In this document: in pieces, positions 27,351 through 36,576 of the stretch | How positions within the stretch are numbered: the first letter of the stretch is position 1 | How the letters are laid out: each line of letters starts with the position of its first letter | Origin: Bacteroides zhangwenhongii | Lineage (GTDB): Bacteria > Bacteroidota > Bacteroidia > Bacteroidales > Bacteroidaceae | Assembly: GCF_009193325.2 (NCBI RefSeq) | Contig: NZ_CP059856.1 | Span: 372,001 to 436,000, forward strand | Direction: 5' to 3' | DNA: 64,000 nt | The notes under the pieces: generated by a model | The model's input: the letters and a program-made list of their open reading frames with translations, nothing else | Database searches by the model: none | Told to the model about the DNA's origin: nothing | Made by a program: the position numbers and the translations under genes

Positions 27351-29036
27351 TTAATAATTAGGATTTTGATTTAAGTTAGAATTTACAAGAAGCTCACTAC
27401 TAGGGATCGGCCACAAATACTGCCGTTCTTTATTGAAACTTCTTTCCCCCAATATTTTACAATCATTAAGCATTGAAGTATAATCGGGGATACCATTTTC
27501 ATCAATAGTAGGAGTTCCCGGAAAGGGCCATTTCTTTCTATCTTGATTAACAGCGTCAGGCATACCCAATACAGGTTTAGTCAATGCATCCTCTGCTATT
27601 CTCCAACGAATTAGGTCCATATACCTCAAGCCTTCTTTTACGAATTCAACTCTCCGTTCTCTTTTTATTATTGTACGAAGTTGTTCTACATTGGTTGTTA
27701 CAACCTTTGGATAATCAGTAGCTTCCACAGTTGTCTTATAAGCTCTAGCCCGAACTTTATTTATAGCCTCCAAAACTGATGAGTCTACTTCGCCCAGTTC
27801 TATCTTCGCTTCAGCATATGTCAACAGCATCTCAGCATAACGTATAATTATCAAATCAACATCATCGACCTTTCTATCAGCCATCGTCTGATCATATCCT
27901 TTTTTCCATACAAATCCGGTATAGCTTGCATAAGAATCTTTTCCTCTCGAATCCTTATTATCAACTAATTTATTGTCTTTATAACTCCTCACCTTAAGAG
28001 TGTCCGGATGAGGCTGATATCGGAATTGAAGCCAGTCAGAACCATGTTTCACGATTGTTTCAATCAATCTCGGGTCTCTATTATCAAATGGCTTCTGAGG
28101 ATTGTAAAGAGGCGATTTATCTATAGGCAAACCATCGGTACATTCGTAGGAATCTATAAGTTCTCGAGTAGGCATCACCGAACATGTAAATCCAGCCGTA
28201 CGTGTGAGATAACGCCCCAACACCGTAGCTCCCGCGTTCACTACCCCGTATGTTTCTGACCGAGGATTACTCATTATTATTTCTTTATTATTTTGTCCTT
28301 CCGACAGAAACAGCGTCCTGTAATCAGGATGCAATTGATAAATCCCTTTTTTCTCCAGTTCCATAACTGCGCTTGCTGCAGTTTTAGCTATTTCCCATTC
28401 GCCTGCATACAATGCCGTTCGTGCTTTTACAGCTAATGCTGCTCCTTTGGTAAACCGTTGTTGTTGATTCGTAGCATATGTTTCCGGAAGATTGTTTGCC
28501 GCCCAACCTAACTCATCATATACAAAATCCAAGATTTTATTCTTACTAGTTCTTCCCATTTTGTATGAATCTTCTAAGCTTATATAGTTGGTGAGAAATG
28601 GTAAATCACCAAAATGATTAACTAATACAGAATATTGATATGCTCTGATAAAGCGAGCTTCCGCTTCAAGCCGGGTCATGACATCAGGATCAGTATTGTC
28701 TTTAGCCTGGTCTTTATAAAGCATAAAACTATTTACTCTCGCTATAGCTTTGTAACTATTGGTCCATAAATCGGCAGAACCTGTCCAATCACTATTTATA
28801 GTTCCCGTCACCACAGCATTACTAATGGTACGAGTAGTCATATTATCGGTCATTAATTCATCATCTACCGAATAAAAAGGAGAGCGATATAAATCATTGA
28901 TCGCCATTTCCAGTTCTTGTTGATTAGAATAAAAATTGCCGGTAGAAGATTCGGACAATGGATTCAAATCCAGATTATTACATGACGTTAGAATCAATGC
29001 CATCATCCATACTGAAAATATTCTTATCTTTTCCAT
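27351..29036 (-). CDS. susD-like: SusD/RagB-family nutrient-binding lipoprotein (PUL 2)
   Basis: The frame is open from 29090, overlapping the SusC gene. The ATG at 29036 gives MEKIRIFSVWMMALILTSC, a standard lipoprotein signal, 13 nt after the SusC stop; an ATG two codons earlier (29042) is an equal alternative. SusD features are present: NNLDLNPLSESSTGNFYSN after the anchor, RLEAEARFIRAYQYSVLVNHFGDLPFL near residues 110-135, IIIRYAEMLLTYAEAKIELGE near residues 390-410, and IKRERRVEFVKEGLRYMDLIRW near residues 455-475. The end, YLWPIPSSELLVNSNLNQNPNY, is typical. Confidence 0.96.
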   Translation of the reverse strand: MEKIRIFSVWMMALILTSCNNLDLNPLSESSTGNFYSNQQELEMAINDLYRSPFYSVDDELMTDNMTTRTISNAVVTGTINSDWTGSADLWTNSYKAIARVNSFMLYKDQAKDNTDPDVMTRLEAEARFIRAYQYSVLVNHFGDLPFLTNYISLEDSYKMGRTSKNKILDFVYDELGWAANNLPETYATNQQQRFTKGAALAVKARTALYAGEWEIAKTAASAVMELEKKGIYQLHPDYRTLFLSEGQNNKEIIMSNPRSETYGVVNAGATVLGRYLTRTAGFTCSVMPTRELIDSYECTDGLPIDKSPLYNPQKPFDNRDPRLIETIVKHGSDWLQFRYQPHPDTLKVRSYKDNKLVDNKDSRGKDSYASYTGFVWKKGYDQTMADRKVDDVDLIIIRYAEMLLTYAEAKIELGEVDSSVLEAINKVRARAYKTTVEATDYPKVVTTNVEQLRTIIKRERRVEFVKEGLRYMDLIRWRIAEDALTKPVLGMPDAVNQDRKKWPFPGTPTIDENGIPDYTSMLNDCKILGERSFNKERQYLWPIPSSELLVNSNLNQNPNY

Positions 29037-29049
29037 ATTCATGTGTATT

Positions 29050-32000
29050 TTAAAAATTAAGATTGAAACCTCCCATAAAAGTAGTAACAATAGGATAACC
29101 AGTTGCAGACGATTCCGGGTCCCAGCCCTTCGGATACTTATTTATGGACAACAAATCGTTTATACTTACATAAGCCCTTATATTTTTAATATACTGGCTT
29201 AACATTCTTCCAACAGGTATTCTATATCCCACAGTTATGTTCTTTAACCGAAAATAAGAGCCATCTATCAGCCAGAAATCCGACATCGTATAATTATTTG
29301 TGGCACTAGATGTTGACAAGCGAGGATATCGGGCAGCCATATTCTGCTCTACGGAATTGTTACGACTCCAAAACTTTCCATCAATTATTTTAGGAACATT
29401 TCCGATTCCCGACTCCATAAATGGTTGAACCTGAACATTAGACAGTCGGGACTTCATTTTTCCCACGCCTTGAAATGCCAACGATATATCTAAATCTTTA
29501 TAACCTAATGATATATTGCCCCCATACGTATATCGAGGAAGAGAACCACCCAGCAATACTTTATCATAATCAGATATTATCCCATCAGGAACTCCGTCAG
29601 GACCACTAATATCTTCATAACAGATATCACCTATCTGAACAGACGAATTCATCTTCGGAAGATTATCCACTTGTTGTTGATTTTGATAAATTCCTTTTGC
29701 ACGGTATCCGTACCACTCGTCAAACTCTCCTCCTTCTATTTTTGCAAGATTCCCTTTTTGTTGAGTTCCTTTCAAGTCATCAATTACAGTCTTTGCATCC
29801 GATATATTAAAAGAAAATGAATATTTAAAATCTCCAATCTGTTCTCTCCACGACGCTTCAAGTTCCCAGCCTTTAGTACTTATTTCTCCTGCATTCTGGT
29901 TAGGGTTTGCATATCCAAGATAACTCGGAATATCCAATTTAAGAAGAATATTTTTAGTCCTCTTCTTATAATAGTCTGCCGTTAATTTTAATCTCTCATT
30001 AAAAAACATCATGTCTACTCCTATGTCATAAGATTCTGTCGTTTCCCATGTGATATCCCGAATAGCATAAATCGTCTGAGCACCAGTTTTGCTTGATACA
30101 ATTTCTCCATTTTGCCAAAAAAGAGCATCATTATGAGTTATTGCCGCCTGATATGGATAATCTCCTATCCTCTCATTCCCTACTTGCCCCCATGATCCTC
30201 TTAATTTAAGATAGGACATGAATGAAATATTCTTCATAAACTTTTCTTCTGATATAATCCATCCTGCAGAAAAAGAGGGAAAAAACGCCCACCTCGAATC
30301 TTTATGAAAACGAGAAGAGCCATCATAGCGGGCATTTGCCTGAAGATAATATTTATTCTTATAATTATAATTGATACGCCCAAAGTAAGACCTTAAAGCT
30401 GACTCCGAAGCAGAGCCGCTATTATCTCTCAAATCTTCCGCTCCCAAATCAAGATATGGAAATTCTGTAATCAAAAATCCTTCACGTGACGCTTTCAATG
30501 CTTCAGATTTTATTGTATTTTCTTCGTATCCCAACAAGAAGTCTAAATTATGCACTTTGGCAAATGTCTTTTTGTAATTAGCCAAGAACTGGCCATTAAA
30601 AACAGTACCATCAGCCCTTGTTTCATTTAGAGTCGTTTTTGGACGACTAGTGTATAGAACTCTGGAAGGATCGTTCTTATCTGTATACTCAACAACTTTG
30701 GCAAAGGCCTTAAATTTATTAAAGTTCAACGTAGGAGCAAGTACAGCTTTCAATGACAACCCTTCCAATGGCTTAAAATCTAAAACAAAACGACCTACTA
30801 ACTGATTGTATATTTTTTCATTTACTCCCCCATCATTCACCTCTGCCAATATATTCGAACCATCTTTTCCCAAAGCATAACGACCATCATCATACCTATC
30901 ATCATATATCCCTGGCATTACCCGAGCCATATAAGCCACACTTCTTGAAGAAATATAGCTATCTGCCGGAGATTTGTTGTTCGACCTTTTAAATGATACA
31001 TCCAAATTTGCAGAAAGCATCTTATGCAAACGAATATCATTATTCACACGAAACATGTAGCGTTTATAGCCACTATTAGTATATAAACCATCTATATCGA
31101 CATATCCTAACGAAGCCTTTGTCTTCACTTTATCCGTCCCCACAGTCATAGTAAACTCATGCCGATGCCTGGGAGCCTGTTTCTTATAAATAACATCTTG
31201 CCAATCCGTGGCAGGATAAGAGTCCGGATCCTGCAAATGATTATTCCAATAACTGTTAATAAAATCGGAACCATATACCGAGGAACCTCCATCATTCATC
31301 TGCCTTTCATCTACTAACTGCATATAACGTACAACATCTACATACTCAGGCATCTCTGTCGGTTTTTCAATACCAAATTCATAGTTATAATTGAAAGTAG
31401 CCTGCCCTGATTTTGCCCGTTTAGTTGTGACTAATATAACCCCAGCAGCAGCACGAGAACCATATATAGAACTGGCAGCAGCGTCTTTAAGAACTGAGAT
31501 ATTCTCTATATCATTAGGATTTATATTATTAATATCATCGGTCGGTATACCATCAACTATAATAAGAGCATCATTGTTTCCAATAGTCGTATTCCCACGT
31601 ACCCGAATCGTTCCACCACTACCTGGAGCTCCTGAATTACGAGTTACATTCAATCCGGCAACCGCACCTTGCAATGCATTCGAAATCTGTACAGCCTGTC
31701 GGTTCTCTATCATCTCACCACTTACAATACCAACAGCACCGGTAAGATCTTTCTTGGTACTTGTTCCATAACCGACAACAACGACCTCACTAAGAGTCAT
31801 TGTATCATCAATCAGCTTTATGTTCAAATAGTTCTTGTCTGCAGTAACGATTTGCGATTTAAAACCAATGAAGGAAATTTGTATAGAACTTCCCAAAGTA
31901 GCGTTAATTGCAAATCGTCCGTTTATATCAGTTATTGTACCTATTGATTGACCTATAACACTTATATTAGCACCTATAACAGGCTCTCCTTTTTCATCGT

Positions 32001-32418
32001 TTACAACACCTGTTATATTCTGAACTCGTTGTTGCACCTTATCAGCCTTACTAATAGACAGCATTATATAATCATTATTAAATTGATATTTTATATTTGT
32101 CTTAGCAAAAGCCGCTTCCAGAAAAGTTACAACTTTCCCCGATACATTCTGCATTACTACCGTACGATTTACATCTATTTCCTGGTTGCTGTACACCACC
32201 AAATAGTCTGTTTGTTTTTCAATTTCCGATATCAACTGCGCTATAGACAAAGACTTAGATGCAACTTTTATTATAGCATTTTGAGCTTCTGCGTTTACCG
32301 CCATTAGTTGGAAGGTACACACAAATAAGAAAAAGAATGAGATTTTCATAATTCTAAAATAATCTTTAATGCATTGGTTTTTGACAATAAAGAGTGATAA
32401 CAAAGGATTTATTTTCAT
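29050..32418 (-). CDS. susC-like: SusC/RagA-family transporter with STN signalling domain (PUL 2)
   Basis: The ATG at 32418 is chosen over 32430. An unusually long N-terminus leads to a hydrophobic signal (MKISFFFLFVCTFQLMA). A secretin/TonB N-terminal (STN) domain follows: ASKSLSIAQLISEIEKQTDY, then VSGKVVTFLEAAFAKTNIKYQ. Next come the CarboxypepD-like domain (GVVNDEKGEPVIGANISVIG), the TonB-box region (LSEVVVVGYGTSTKKDLTGA), plug (LIIVDGIPTDDI, VLKDAAASSIYGSRAAAGVI) and a barrel ending GGFNLNF. The STN domain touches a FecR-type anti-sigma factor when substrate is bound. The adjacent FecR and ECF sigma genes are the expected partners, so import reports directly to transcription. Confidence 0.97.
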   Translation of the reverse strand: MKINPLLSLFIVKNQCIKDYFRIMKISFFFLFVCTFQLMAVNAEAQNAIIKVASKSLSIAQLISEIEKQTDYLVVYSNQEIDVNRTVVMQNVSGKVVTFLEAAFAKTNIKYQFNNDYIMLSISKADKVQQRVQNITGVVNDEKGEPVIGANISVIGQSIGTITDINGRFAINATLGSSIQISFIGFKSQIVTADKNYLNIKLIDDTMTLSEVVVVGYGTSTKKDLTGAVGIVSGEMIENRQAVQISNALQGAVAGLNVTRNSGAPGSGGTIRVRGNTTIGNNDALIIVDGIPTDDINNINPNDIENISVLKDAAASSIYGSRAAAGVILVTTKRAKSGQATFNYNYEFGIEKPTEMPEYVDVVRYMQLVDERQMNDGGSSVYGSDFINSYWNNHLQDPDSYPATDWQDVIYKKQAPRHRHEFTMTVGTDKVKTKASLGYVDIDGLYTNSGYKRYMFRVNNDIRLHKMLSANLDVSFKRSNNKSPADSYISSRSVAYMARVMPGIYDDRYDDGRYALGKDGSNILAEVNDGGVNEKIYNQLVGRFVLDFKPLEGLSLKAVLAPTLNFNKFKAFAKVVEYTDKNDPSRVLYTSRPKTTLNETRADGTVFNGQFLANYKKTFAKVHNLDFLLGYEENTIKSEALKASREGFLITEFPYLDLGAEDLRDNSGSASESALRSYFGRINYNYKNKYYLQANARYDGSSRFHKDSRWAFFPSFSAGWIISEEKFMKNISFMSYLKLRGSWGQVGNERIGDYPYQAAITHNDALFWQNGEIVSSKTGAQTIYAIRDITWETTESYDIGVDMMFFNERLKLTADYYKKRTKNILLKLDIPSYLGYANPNQNAGEISTKGWELEASWREQIGDFKYSFSFNISDAKTVIDDLKGTQQKGNLAKIEGGEFDEWYGYRAKGIYQNQQQVDNLPKMNSSVQIGDICYEDISGPDGVPDGIISDYDKVLLGGSLPRYTYGGNISLGYKDLDISLAFQGVGKMKSRLSNVQVQPFMESGIGNVPKIIDGKFWSRNNSVEQNMAARYPRLSTSSATNNYTMSDFWLIDGSYFRLKNITVGYRIPVGRMLSQYIKNIRAYVSINDLLSINKYPKGWDPESSATGYPIVTTFMGGFNLNF

Positions 32419-32475
32419 ATCTTTGTACAATGTATAAAGTGAATACTAAGTTGACTCATGTGTTTACTTTCATCC

Positions 32476-32503
32476 GGCGACAAATGGTGGTACATTTGTC
32501 GCC
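32476..32503. promoter_or_regulatory. Perfect 11-bp hairpin between the anti-sigma gene and susC
   Basis: GGCGACAAATG (32476-32486), loop GTGGTA, CATTTGTCGCC (32493-32503). It lies in the 156-bp gap between the FecR stop and the SusC start. It may end the sigma/anti-sigma transcript or sit near the ECF-dependent susC promoter. There is no long U-tract on the minus strand, so pure terminator function is uncertain. Confidence 0.5.
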
Positions 32504-32574
32504 TTCATTTTCTAAAGGTCATTAAATTTATGTTTTCATGGCATTCATATTTTTTAAGGATTCGACAATCGTTA

Positions 32575-33552
32575 TTAGTTTAATGTAAAAGTATTCTTCT
32601 CTTTATCTTTATTTATTTTAAAGTGGTGAATTTGTTGTATAACTTTCAGTATCTCATCAATGCCATCTCTTTGCCTGAATTTACATGTATATCTGATATC
32701 TCTCAATAATTGGTTAGAAACAACAATCTTTACATCATAATACAATTCGAGTTTTTTGGTAATATCAATCAAACGTTCATTATTAAAGCTATATATCCCC
32801 TCCTTCCAAAGTAAAGCATCGGGAAATTTTATAAGTTCAACAGTCATTTTCCCATTTTCTACTGTCACCTGCTCATTGGGCTTTAAAACAACCTTCTCAG
32901 TACTATTGTCGCAACTCACTTGTACTGCTCCTTCAACCAAACTCGTTCGGGTTATCCCGGTTTCAGGATAACTATATACGTTAAATTTTGTCCCTAGTAC
33001 TTGCATCTCTGCATTTTGAGCAACTACATAAAATGGTTTCTTTTCATTCTTAGCTATCTCGAAAAAGGCTTCTCCCATAATCTGTACCTTTCGCTCCGAT
33101 CCGGAAAAATGTGAAGGATAAATTAAAGTAGACTGTGCGTTAAGCCAGACAAGGCTTCCGTCCTGCAGGGTGATACAGGCACGCTGTCCTGCTGGTACAT
33201 ATAATGTATTAGTCTCTGCAAGAAGACTATCATCCAGCAAACTTGAAGAAGTCCATAATGTCAACCAACATGTAGAAACAATCACGAGTATAACAACTGC
33301 CGCATATTTCATTAACTTAATCAGAAATTGATGACGTTTTCTTGTTGCAATCCATTGCTTAAAATAACTATATTTATTTTTTCCCTCATCAATATTCTCA
33401 CCGTACGAAGACAGGTTTATCAAAGCACATAGGTTTTGATACTCGCTAAATTGCTTTTTTAAGATATCATCTTTCCTGATCTCTCGCAGAAGTTCTAGTC
33501 TTTCAGCGGCATCCAATTCATTTTGAAAGTATTTCAATATTCGTTCGTCCAT
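32575..33552 (-). CDS. FecR-family anti-sigma factor
   Basis: A 325-residue single-pass inner-membrane protein. The N-terminal cytoplasmic part (residues 1-80, MDERILKYFQNELDAAERLELL) would bind the ECF sigma factor. One membrane helix lies near residues 82-105 (LMKYAAVVILVIVSTCWLTLW). The periplasmic FecR domain has YVPAGQRACITLQDGSLVWLNAQSTLIYPSHFSGSERKVQIMGEAFFEIAKNEKKPF in family order. A C-terminal DUF4974-type domain follows (IDITKKLELYYDVKIVVSNQ), which would contact the STN domain of SusC. It follows the sigma gene by 84 nt. Confidence 0.95.
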   Translation of the reverse strand: MDERILKYFQNELDAAERLELLREIRKDDILKKQFSEYQNLCALINLSSYGENIDEGKNKYSYFKQWIATRKRHQFLIKLMKYAAVVILVIVSTCWLTLWTSSSLLDDSLLAETNTLYVPAGQRACITLQDGSLVWLNAQSTLIYPSHFSGSERKVQIMGEAFFEIAKNEKKPFYVVAQNAEMQVLGTKFNVYSYPETGITRTSLVEGAVQVSCDNSTEKVVLKPNEQVTVENGKMTVELIKFPDALLWKEGIYSFNNERLIDITKKLELYYDVKIVVSNQLLRDIRYTCKFRQRDGIDEILKVIQQIHHFKINKDKEKNTFTLN

Positions 33553-33636
33553 CTTTTATTTCTTCTGAGTTCATTATATAAACGAACCAACAGAAAAAAT
33601 CCGCTAAAAGAAAAAACTTTTTTTTTATTTCAATCA

Positions 33637-34203
33637 TCAATAAAGTAAAAAAAGGAAAAGGGGAAAATAGTCTTTCAGTTCAGTTTTAAGTTTCTTGTAA
33701 GCGATTCCCATCTGCGTTTCAACCGTATTTATAGAGATATTTAATTCTGCAGCAATCTCTTTTTGCTTTTTACCCTCGATTTTATTTTTAATAAAAATTT
33801 CCCGGCATTTCTCTGGCAGTGCATCAATCGCCTTTGATAAAATTTGTTCTATACTTTCTTCCTCCAAGATGTCCAAGTCTAGATATTCCAATGAGTAATA
33901 CTTCGCTTGTAAAGTGAGACGGTACTCTTCTTGCAACTTATCCTCAATATCTTTTATTAATATTTTCCGACGTAAAAAATCAACGCATCGATTTTTAATA
34001 GCAGTGAAAAGATAAGCTATAATATTAATTGGCAGTTCCAGTATTTCTTTTCGTTCCCAAAGTTCTCCAAAAACATCTTGCACAATGTTTTCGGCATCTT
34101 CATCCGATAGAACATATTCCTTAGCAAAATGCTTCATCTTGGAAAAATAAGCAATATAAATTTGCTCAAAATCAACAGGTTGTTTTTCTTGTATCATTCC
34201 CAT
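33637..34203 (-). CDS. ECF sigma factor (SigE/FecI type) of PUL 2
   Basis: A 188-residue extracytoplasmic-function sigma factor. Region 2 has FEQIYIAYFSKMKHFAKEYV, LSDEDAENIVQDVFGELWE and AYLFTAIKNRCVDFLRR. Region 4 has ALPEKCREIFIKNKIEGKKQKEIAAELNISINTVETQMGIAYKKLK with its helix-turn-helix. It is paired with the FecR gene downstream and should activate the susC promoter of PUL 2 when the transporter senses its glycan. A second possible start (Met3) is two codons in. Confidence 0.95.
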   Translation of the reverse strand: MGMIQEKQPVDFEQIYIAYFSKMKHFAKEYVLSDEDAENIVQDVFGELWERKEILELPINIIAYLFTAIKNRCVDFLRRKILIKDIEDKLQEEYRLTLQAKYYSLEYLDLDILEEESIEQILSKAIDALPEKCREIFIKNKIEGKKQKEIAAELNISINTVETQMGIAYKKLKTELKDYFPLFLFLLY

Positions 34204-34222
34204 TCAATCAGTTTTATATTGC

Positions 34223-34230
34223 CAAATATA
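34223..34230 (-). promoter_or_regulatory. Candidate -7 box upstream of the ECF sigma gene
   Basis: TATATTTG on the minus strand (34230-34223) matches TAnnTTTG. A weak -33 box (GTTG) sits 20 nt upstream. The start codon is about 20 nt downstream of the box. Confidence 0.4.
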
Positions 34231-34358
34231 AGGGAATAAAAGATTCAATGCAACCAAAATAAATATAATTTTAAAACCGATTTATAACACTTAATATTAT
34301 TCAAATCCCCAGTTTCATATTTCCTCTCCCATTAAACAATCCTTAAACGCCAATATTT

Positions 34359-35258
34359 TTATTCTTCCCGCCCGAACGAACGATATTCCAGCGGAGTAAG
34401 CCCTGTACGTTTCTTGAAAAAAGAGAAAAAATATTCGGTAGACTGGAAACCCAGGAAAAAAGAAATCTCTTTCACGGATTGGGAAGTTCCTACTAACATT
34501 TGTTTGGCTTTACGAAGTTTCAATTCCTGGAAATATTTGGCAGGAGCATAACCTGTATACTCCTTGAAAACACGTCGAAACCATGAATAACTGATATTAA
34601 GCCGCATCGCCAACTCTTCCGGATCTACATTACCGGAAATATTTTCATTCATGATGATTTTTGCCTGTTCTATCTTCTGATCCACATCACTCATCTCGAA
34701 AACTTTATTCTTGGAGACGGAGAGAATCATACCTATCATGTGAAGCACAATCCCGGAAAGGTATTGTTGCGCGGAAATTTTATCCGCTTCAGCTACAGCA
34801 AGAGCACGGGAGAACAAGGAAACCAATTCTTCATTAATACCAATTTCCAATATTTGCTGCTCCTGCGACAAAAAAGCATCATTAACGATGGCATCTATCA
34901 TTGGTCCCTCAAAGCCTATGTAATACTCCGTCCAACCCGTCTGCCGCAACGGACGGTACGTATGCCATTGCCCGGGAAACAACACCATCAACCGGCCTTT
35001 ACAAACTTGCTTTTCGGAAGTTGAATCGGATGAAAACAAACCGCGCCCCTTCGTAATATAAACTAGCTGGTATTCACGAAGTACTCTTCCCTTTTCCGCA
35101 TTAAAAAAGTAACCGGAAGGATGTTCTTTCAACGGGTAAGGTGAATCAGGAGGAATAGACTGATAGCCGACGGTATTTACCCATAGACCAAATTTCCGGT
35201 CCATGTCATTTACAATCAGATATTTAAATTCTAATCCTAAACTATTATCCTCGATCAT
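34359..35258 (-). CDS. rhaR: AraC-family L-rhamnose regulator RhaR
   Basis: A 299-residue AraC-type activator. The N-terminal cupin-like sensing domain (GYFFNAEKGRVLREYQLVYITKGRGLFSS, then GRLMVLFPGQWHTYRP) would bind the sugar. The C-terminal 100 residues have two helix-turn-helix motifs: PEELAMRLNISYSWFRRVFKEYTGYAPAKYFQ and VKEISFFLGFQSTEYFFSFFKKRTGLTPLEYR. The gene lies just downstream of the rha operon terminator. The same position and type of gene in B. thetaiotaomicron encodes RhaR, a positive regulator of rhamnose catabolism; identity here rests on that synteny. Confidence 0.85.
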   Translation of the reverse strand: MIEDNSLGLEFKYLIVNDMDRKFGLWVNTVGYQSIPPDSPYPLKEHPSGYFFNAEKGRVLREYQLVYITKGRGLFSSDSTSEKQVCKGRLMVLFPGQWHTYRPLRQTGWTEYYIGFEGPMIDAIVNDAFLSQEQQILEIGINEELVSLFSRALAVAEADKISAQQYLSGIVLHMIGMILSVSKNKVFEMSDVDQKIEQAKIIMNENISGNVDPEELAMRLNISYSWFRRVFKEYTGYAPAKYFQELKLRKAKQMLVGTSQSVKEISFFLGFQSTEYFFSFFKKRTGLTPLEYRSFGREE

Positions 35259-35333
35259 ATCAGTGTGTTTTCACGTAATTGAGTTGGACAAAAATAGGAA
35301 TTATTTTTAGAAAACACACGCAAGGGTACAAAA

Positions 35334-35372
35334 AAACATCCGGAGTGTACCTTTAAGTATCTCCGGATGTTT
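35334..35372 (-). terminator. Intrinsic terminator of the rhamnose operon
   Basis: Arms AAACATCCGGAG (35334-35345) and CTCCGGATGTTT (35361-35372) form a perfect 12-bp stem with a 15-nt loop. On the minus strand the stem is followed by a run of T (TTTTTTTGT). It lies about 30 nt after the fucO stop, so it ends the rhaK-rhaI-rhaT-rhaD-fucO transcript and separates it from rhaR. Confidence 0.85.
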
Positions 35373-35402
35373 ATACAAAAACTAATTTTATTATGATGAG
35401 AT

Positions 35403-36557
35403 TTAGAATGCTTTATGATACAGAGCTTCGATGTCTTCTACTGAAGTCGGACGAGGATTACCACCCGTACAAACATCATTGAAAGCTGCTACAGCCAATG
35501 CAGGAATATCTTCTTCCTTCACATTGATTTCATGCAATTTCTGCGGTATATTGATGCTGATAGAGAGTGCTTTCACTGCTTCAATAGCTGCTTTTATTCC
35601 CTCTGCTTCACTCATTCCAGTGGTGTCTACTCCCATTGCTTTCGCAATATGGATATATTTTGAAGCTGCCGGAGATTCAGCATTATACTCCATCACATAC
35701 GGCAACAGCAAAGCATTGGCTACCCCATGAGGAGTATCATAAAATGCACCCAGCGGATGAGCCATCGAGTGAACGATTCCTAAACCAACATTCGAGAATC
35801 CCATACCGGCAATATATTGTGCCTGCGACATTGCTTCGCGGGCCGCCACATCCTTGCCGTTATCCACAGCCGCCTTCAAATTCTGTGCAATCATTTCAAT
35901 CGCCTTCAATTCAAACATATCACTCATAGCCCAAGCACCCGGAGTAATATAACTTTCGATGGCATGAGTCAAGGCATCCATTCCCGTCGCAGCAGTCAGC
36001 CCCTTCGGCATGGAGTACATCAACTCAGGATCTACGATAGCCACAGCAGGAATATCGTTCGGGTCTACACACACCATCTTCTTACGTGCATCTTCATCGA
36101 TAATCACATAATTGATAGTAACTTCGGCAGCCGTTCCGGCAGTAGTAGGCAGTGCGAAAGTAGGTACCGCTTTATGCTTGGTATCAGCCACACCCTCCAA
36201 AGACTTCACATCCGCAAAATCCGGGTTGTTCACAACAATACCGATGCCCTTAGCAGTGTCAATAGAAGATCCGCCGCCCAAAGCAACGATAAAGTCTGCA
36301 CCGGAAGCTTTGTAAGCAGCCACTCCGTTCTGTACATTAGCAATAGTAGGATTGGCTTTTACATCACTATAAAGTTCGTAAGGTATCTGATTGTCGTCAA
36401 ACACTTTAATGATTTCGGCAGCCACACCAAACTTGATCAGATCCTTATCCGTTACAAAAAAAGCTTTCTTAAAGCCACGTCTGGCTGCTTCTACAGCAAT
36501 TACACTCCGGCAGCCTGCACCGAAGTAAGAAGTTTCATTTAAAATAATGCGATTCAT
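35403..36557 (-). CDS. fucO: Lactaldehyde reductase (iron-containing alcohol dehydrogenase)
   Basis: A 384-residue group III (iron) alcohol dehydrogenase. The NAD-binding segment GGGSSIDTAKGIGIV is near residue 95. The metal-binding region has GMDALTHAIESY near residue 195, then HSMAHPLGAFYDTPHGVANA near residue 265, which supplies the His ligands. It reduces L-lactaldehyde, produced by the aldolase RhaD, to L-1,2-propanediol with NADH. It is the last gene of the rha operon, 19 nt after rhaD. Confidence 0.93.
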   Translation of the reverse strand: MNRIILNETSYFGAGCRSVIAVEAARRGFKKAFFVTDKDLIKFGVAAEIIKVFDDNQIPYELYSDVKANPTIANVQNGVAAYKASGADFIVALGGGSSIDTAKGIGIVVNNPDFADVKSLEGVADTKHKAVPTFALPTTAGTAAEVTINYVIIDEDARKKMVCVDPNDIPAVAIVDPELMYSMPKGLTAATGMDALTHAIESYITPGAWAMSDMFELKAIEMIAQNLKAAVDNGKDVAAREAMSQAQYIAGMGFSNVGLGIVHSMAHPLGAFYDTPHGVANALLLPYVMEYNAESPAASKYIHIAKAMGVDTTGMSEAEGIKAAIEAVKALSISINIPQKLHEINVKEEDIPALAVAAFNDVCTGGNPRPTSVEDIEALYHKAF

Positions 36558-36576
36558 GGTTGTTTATTGGTTTATT

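Noticed and set aside
29037..29090. Upstream extension of the PUL 2 susD to 29090
   Set aside because: It overlaps the susC coding region and places the signal peptide internally.
35817..36542. 241-codon plus-strand open frame opposite fucO
   Set aside because: Antisense shadow; composition is His/Arg/Ser-rich as expected from reverse reading, and fucO is certain.
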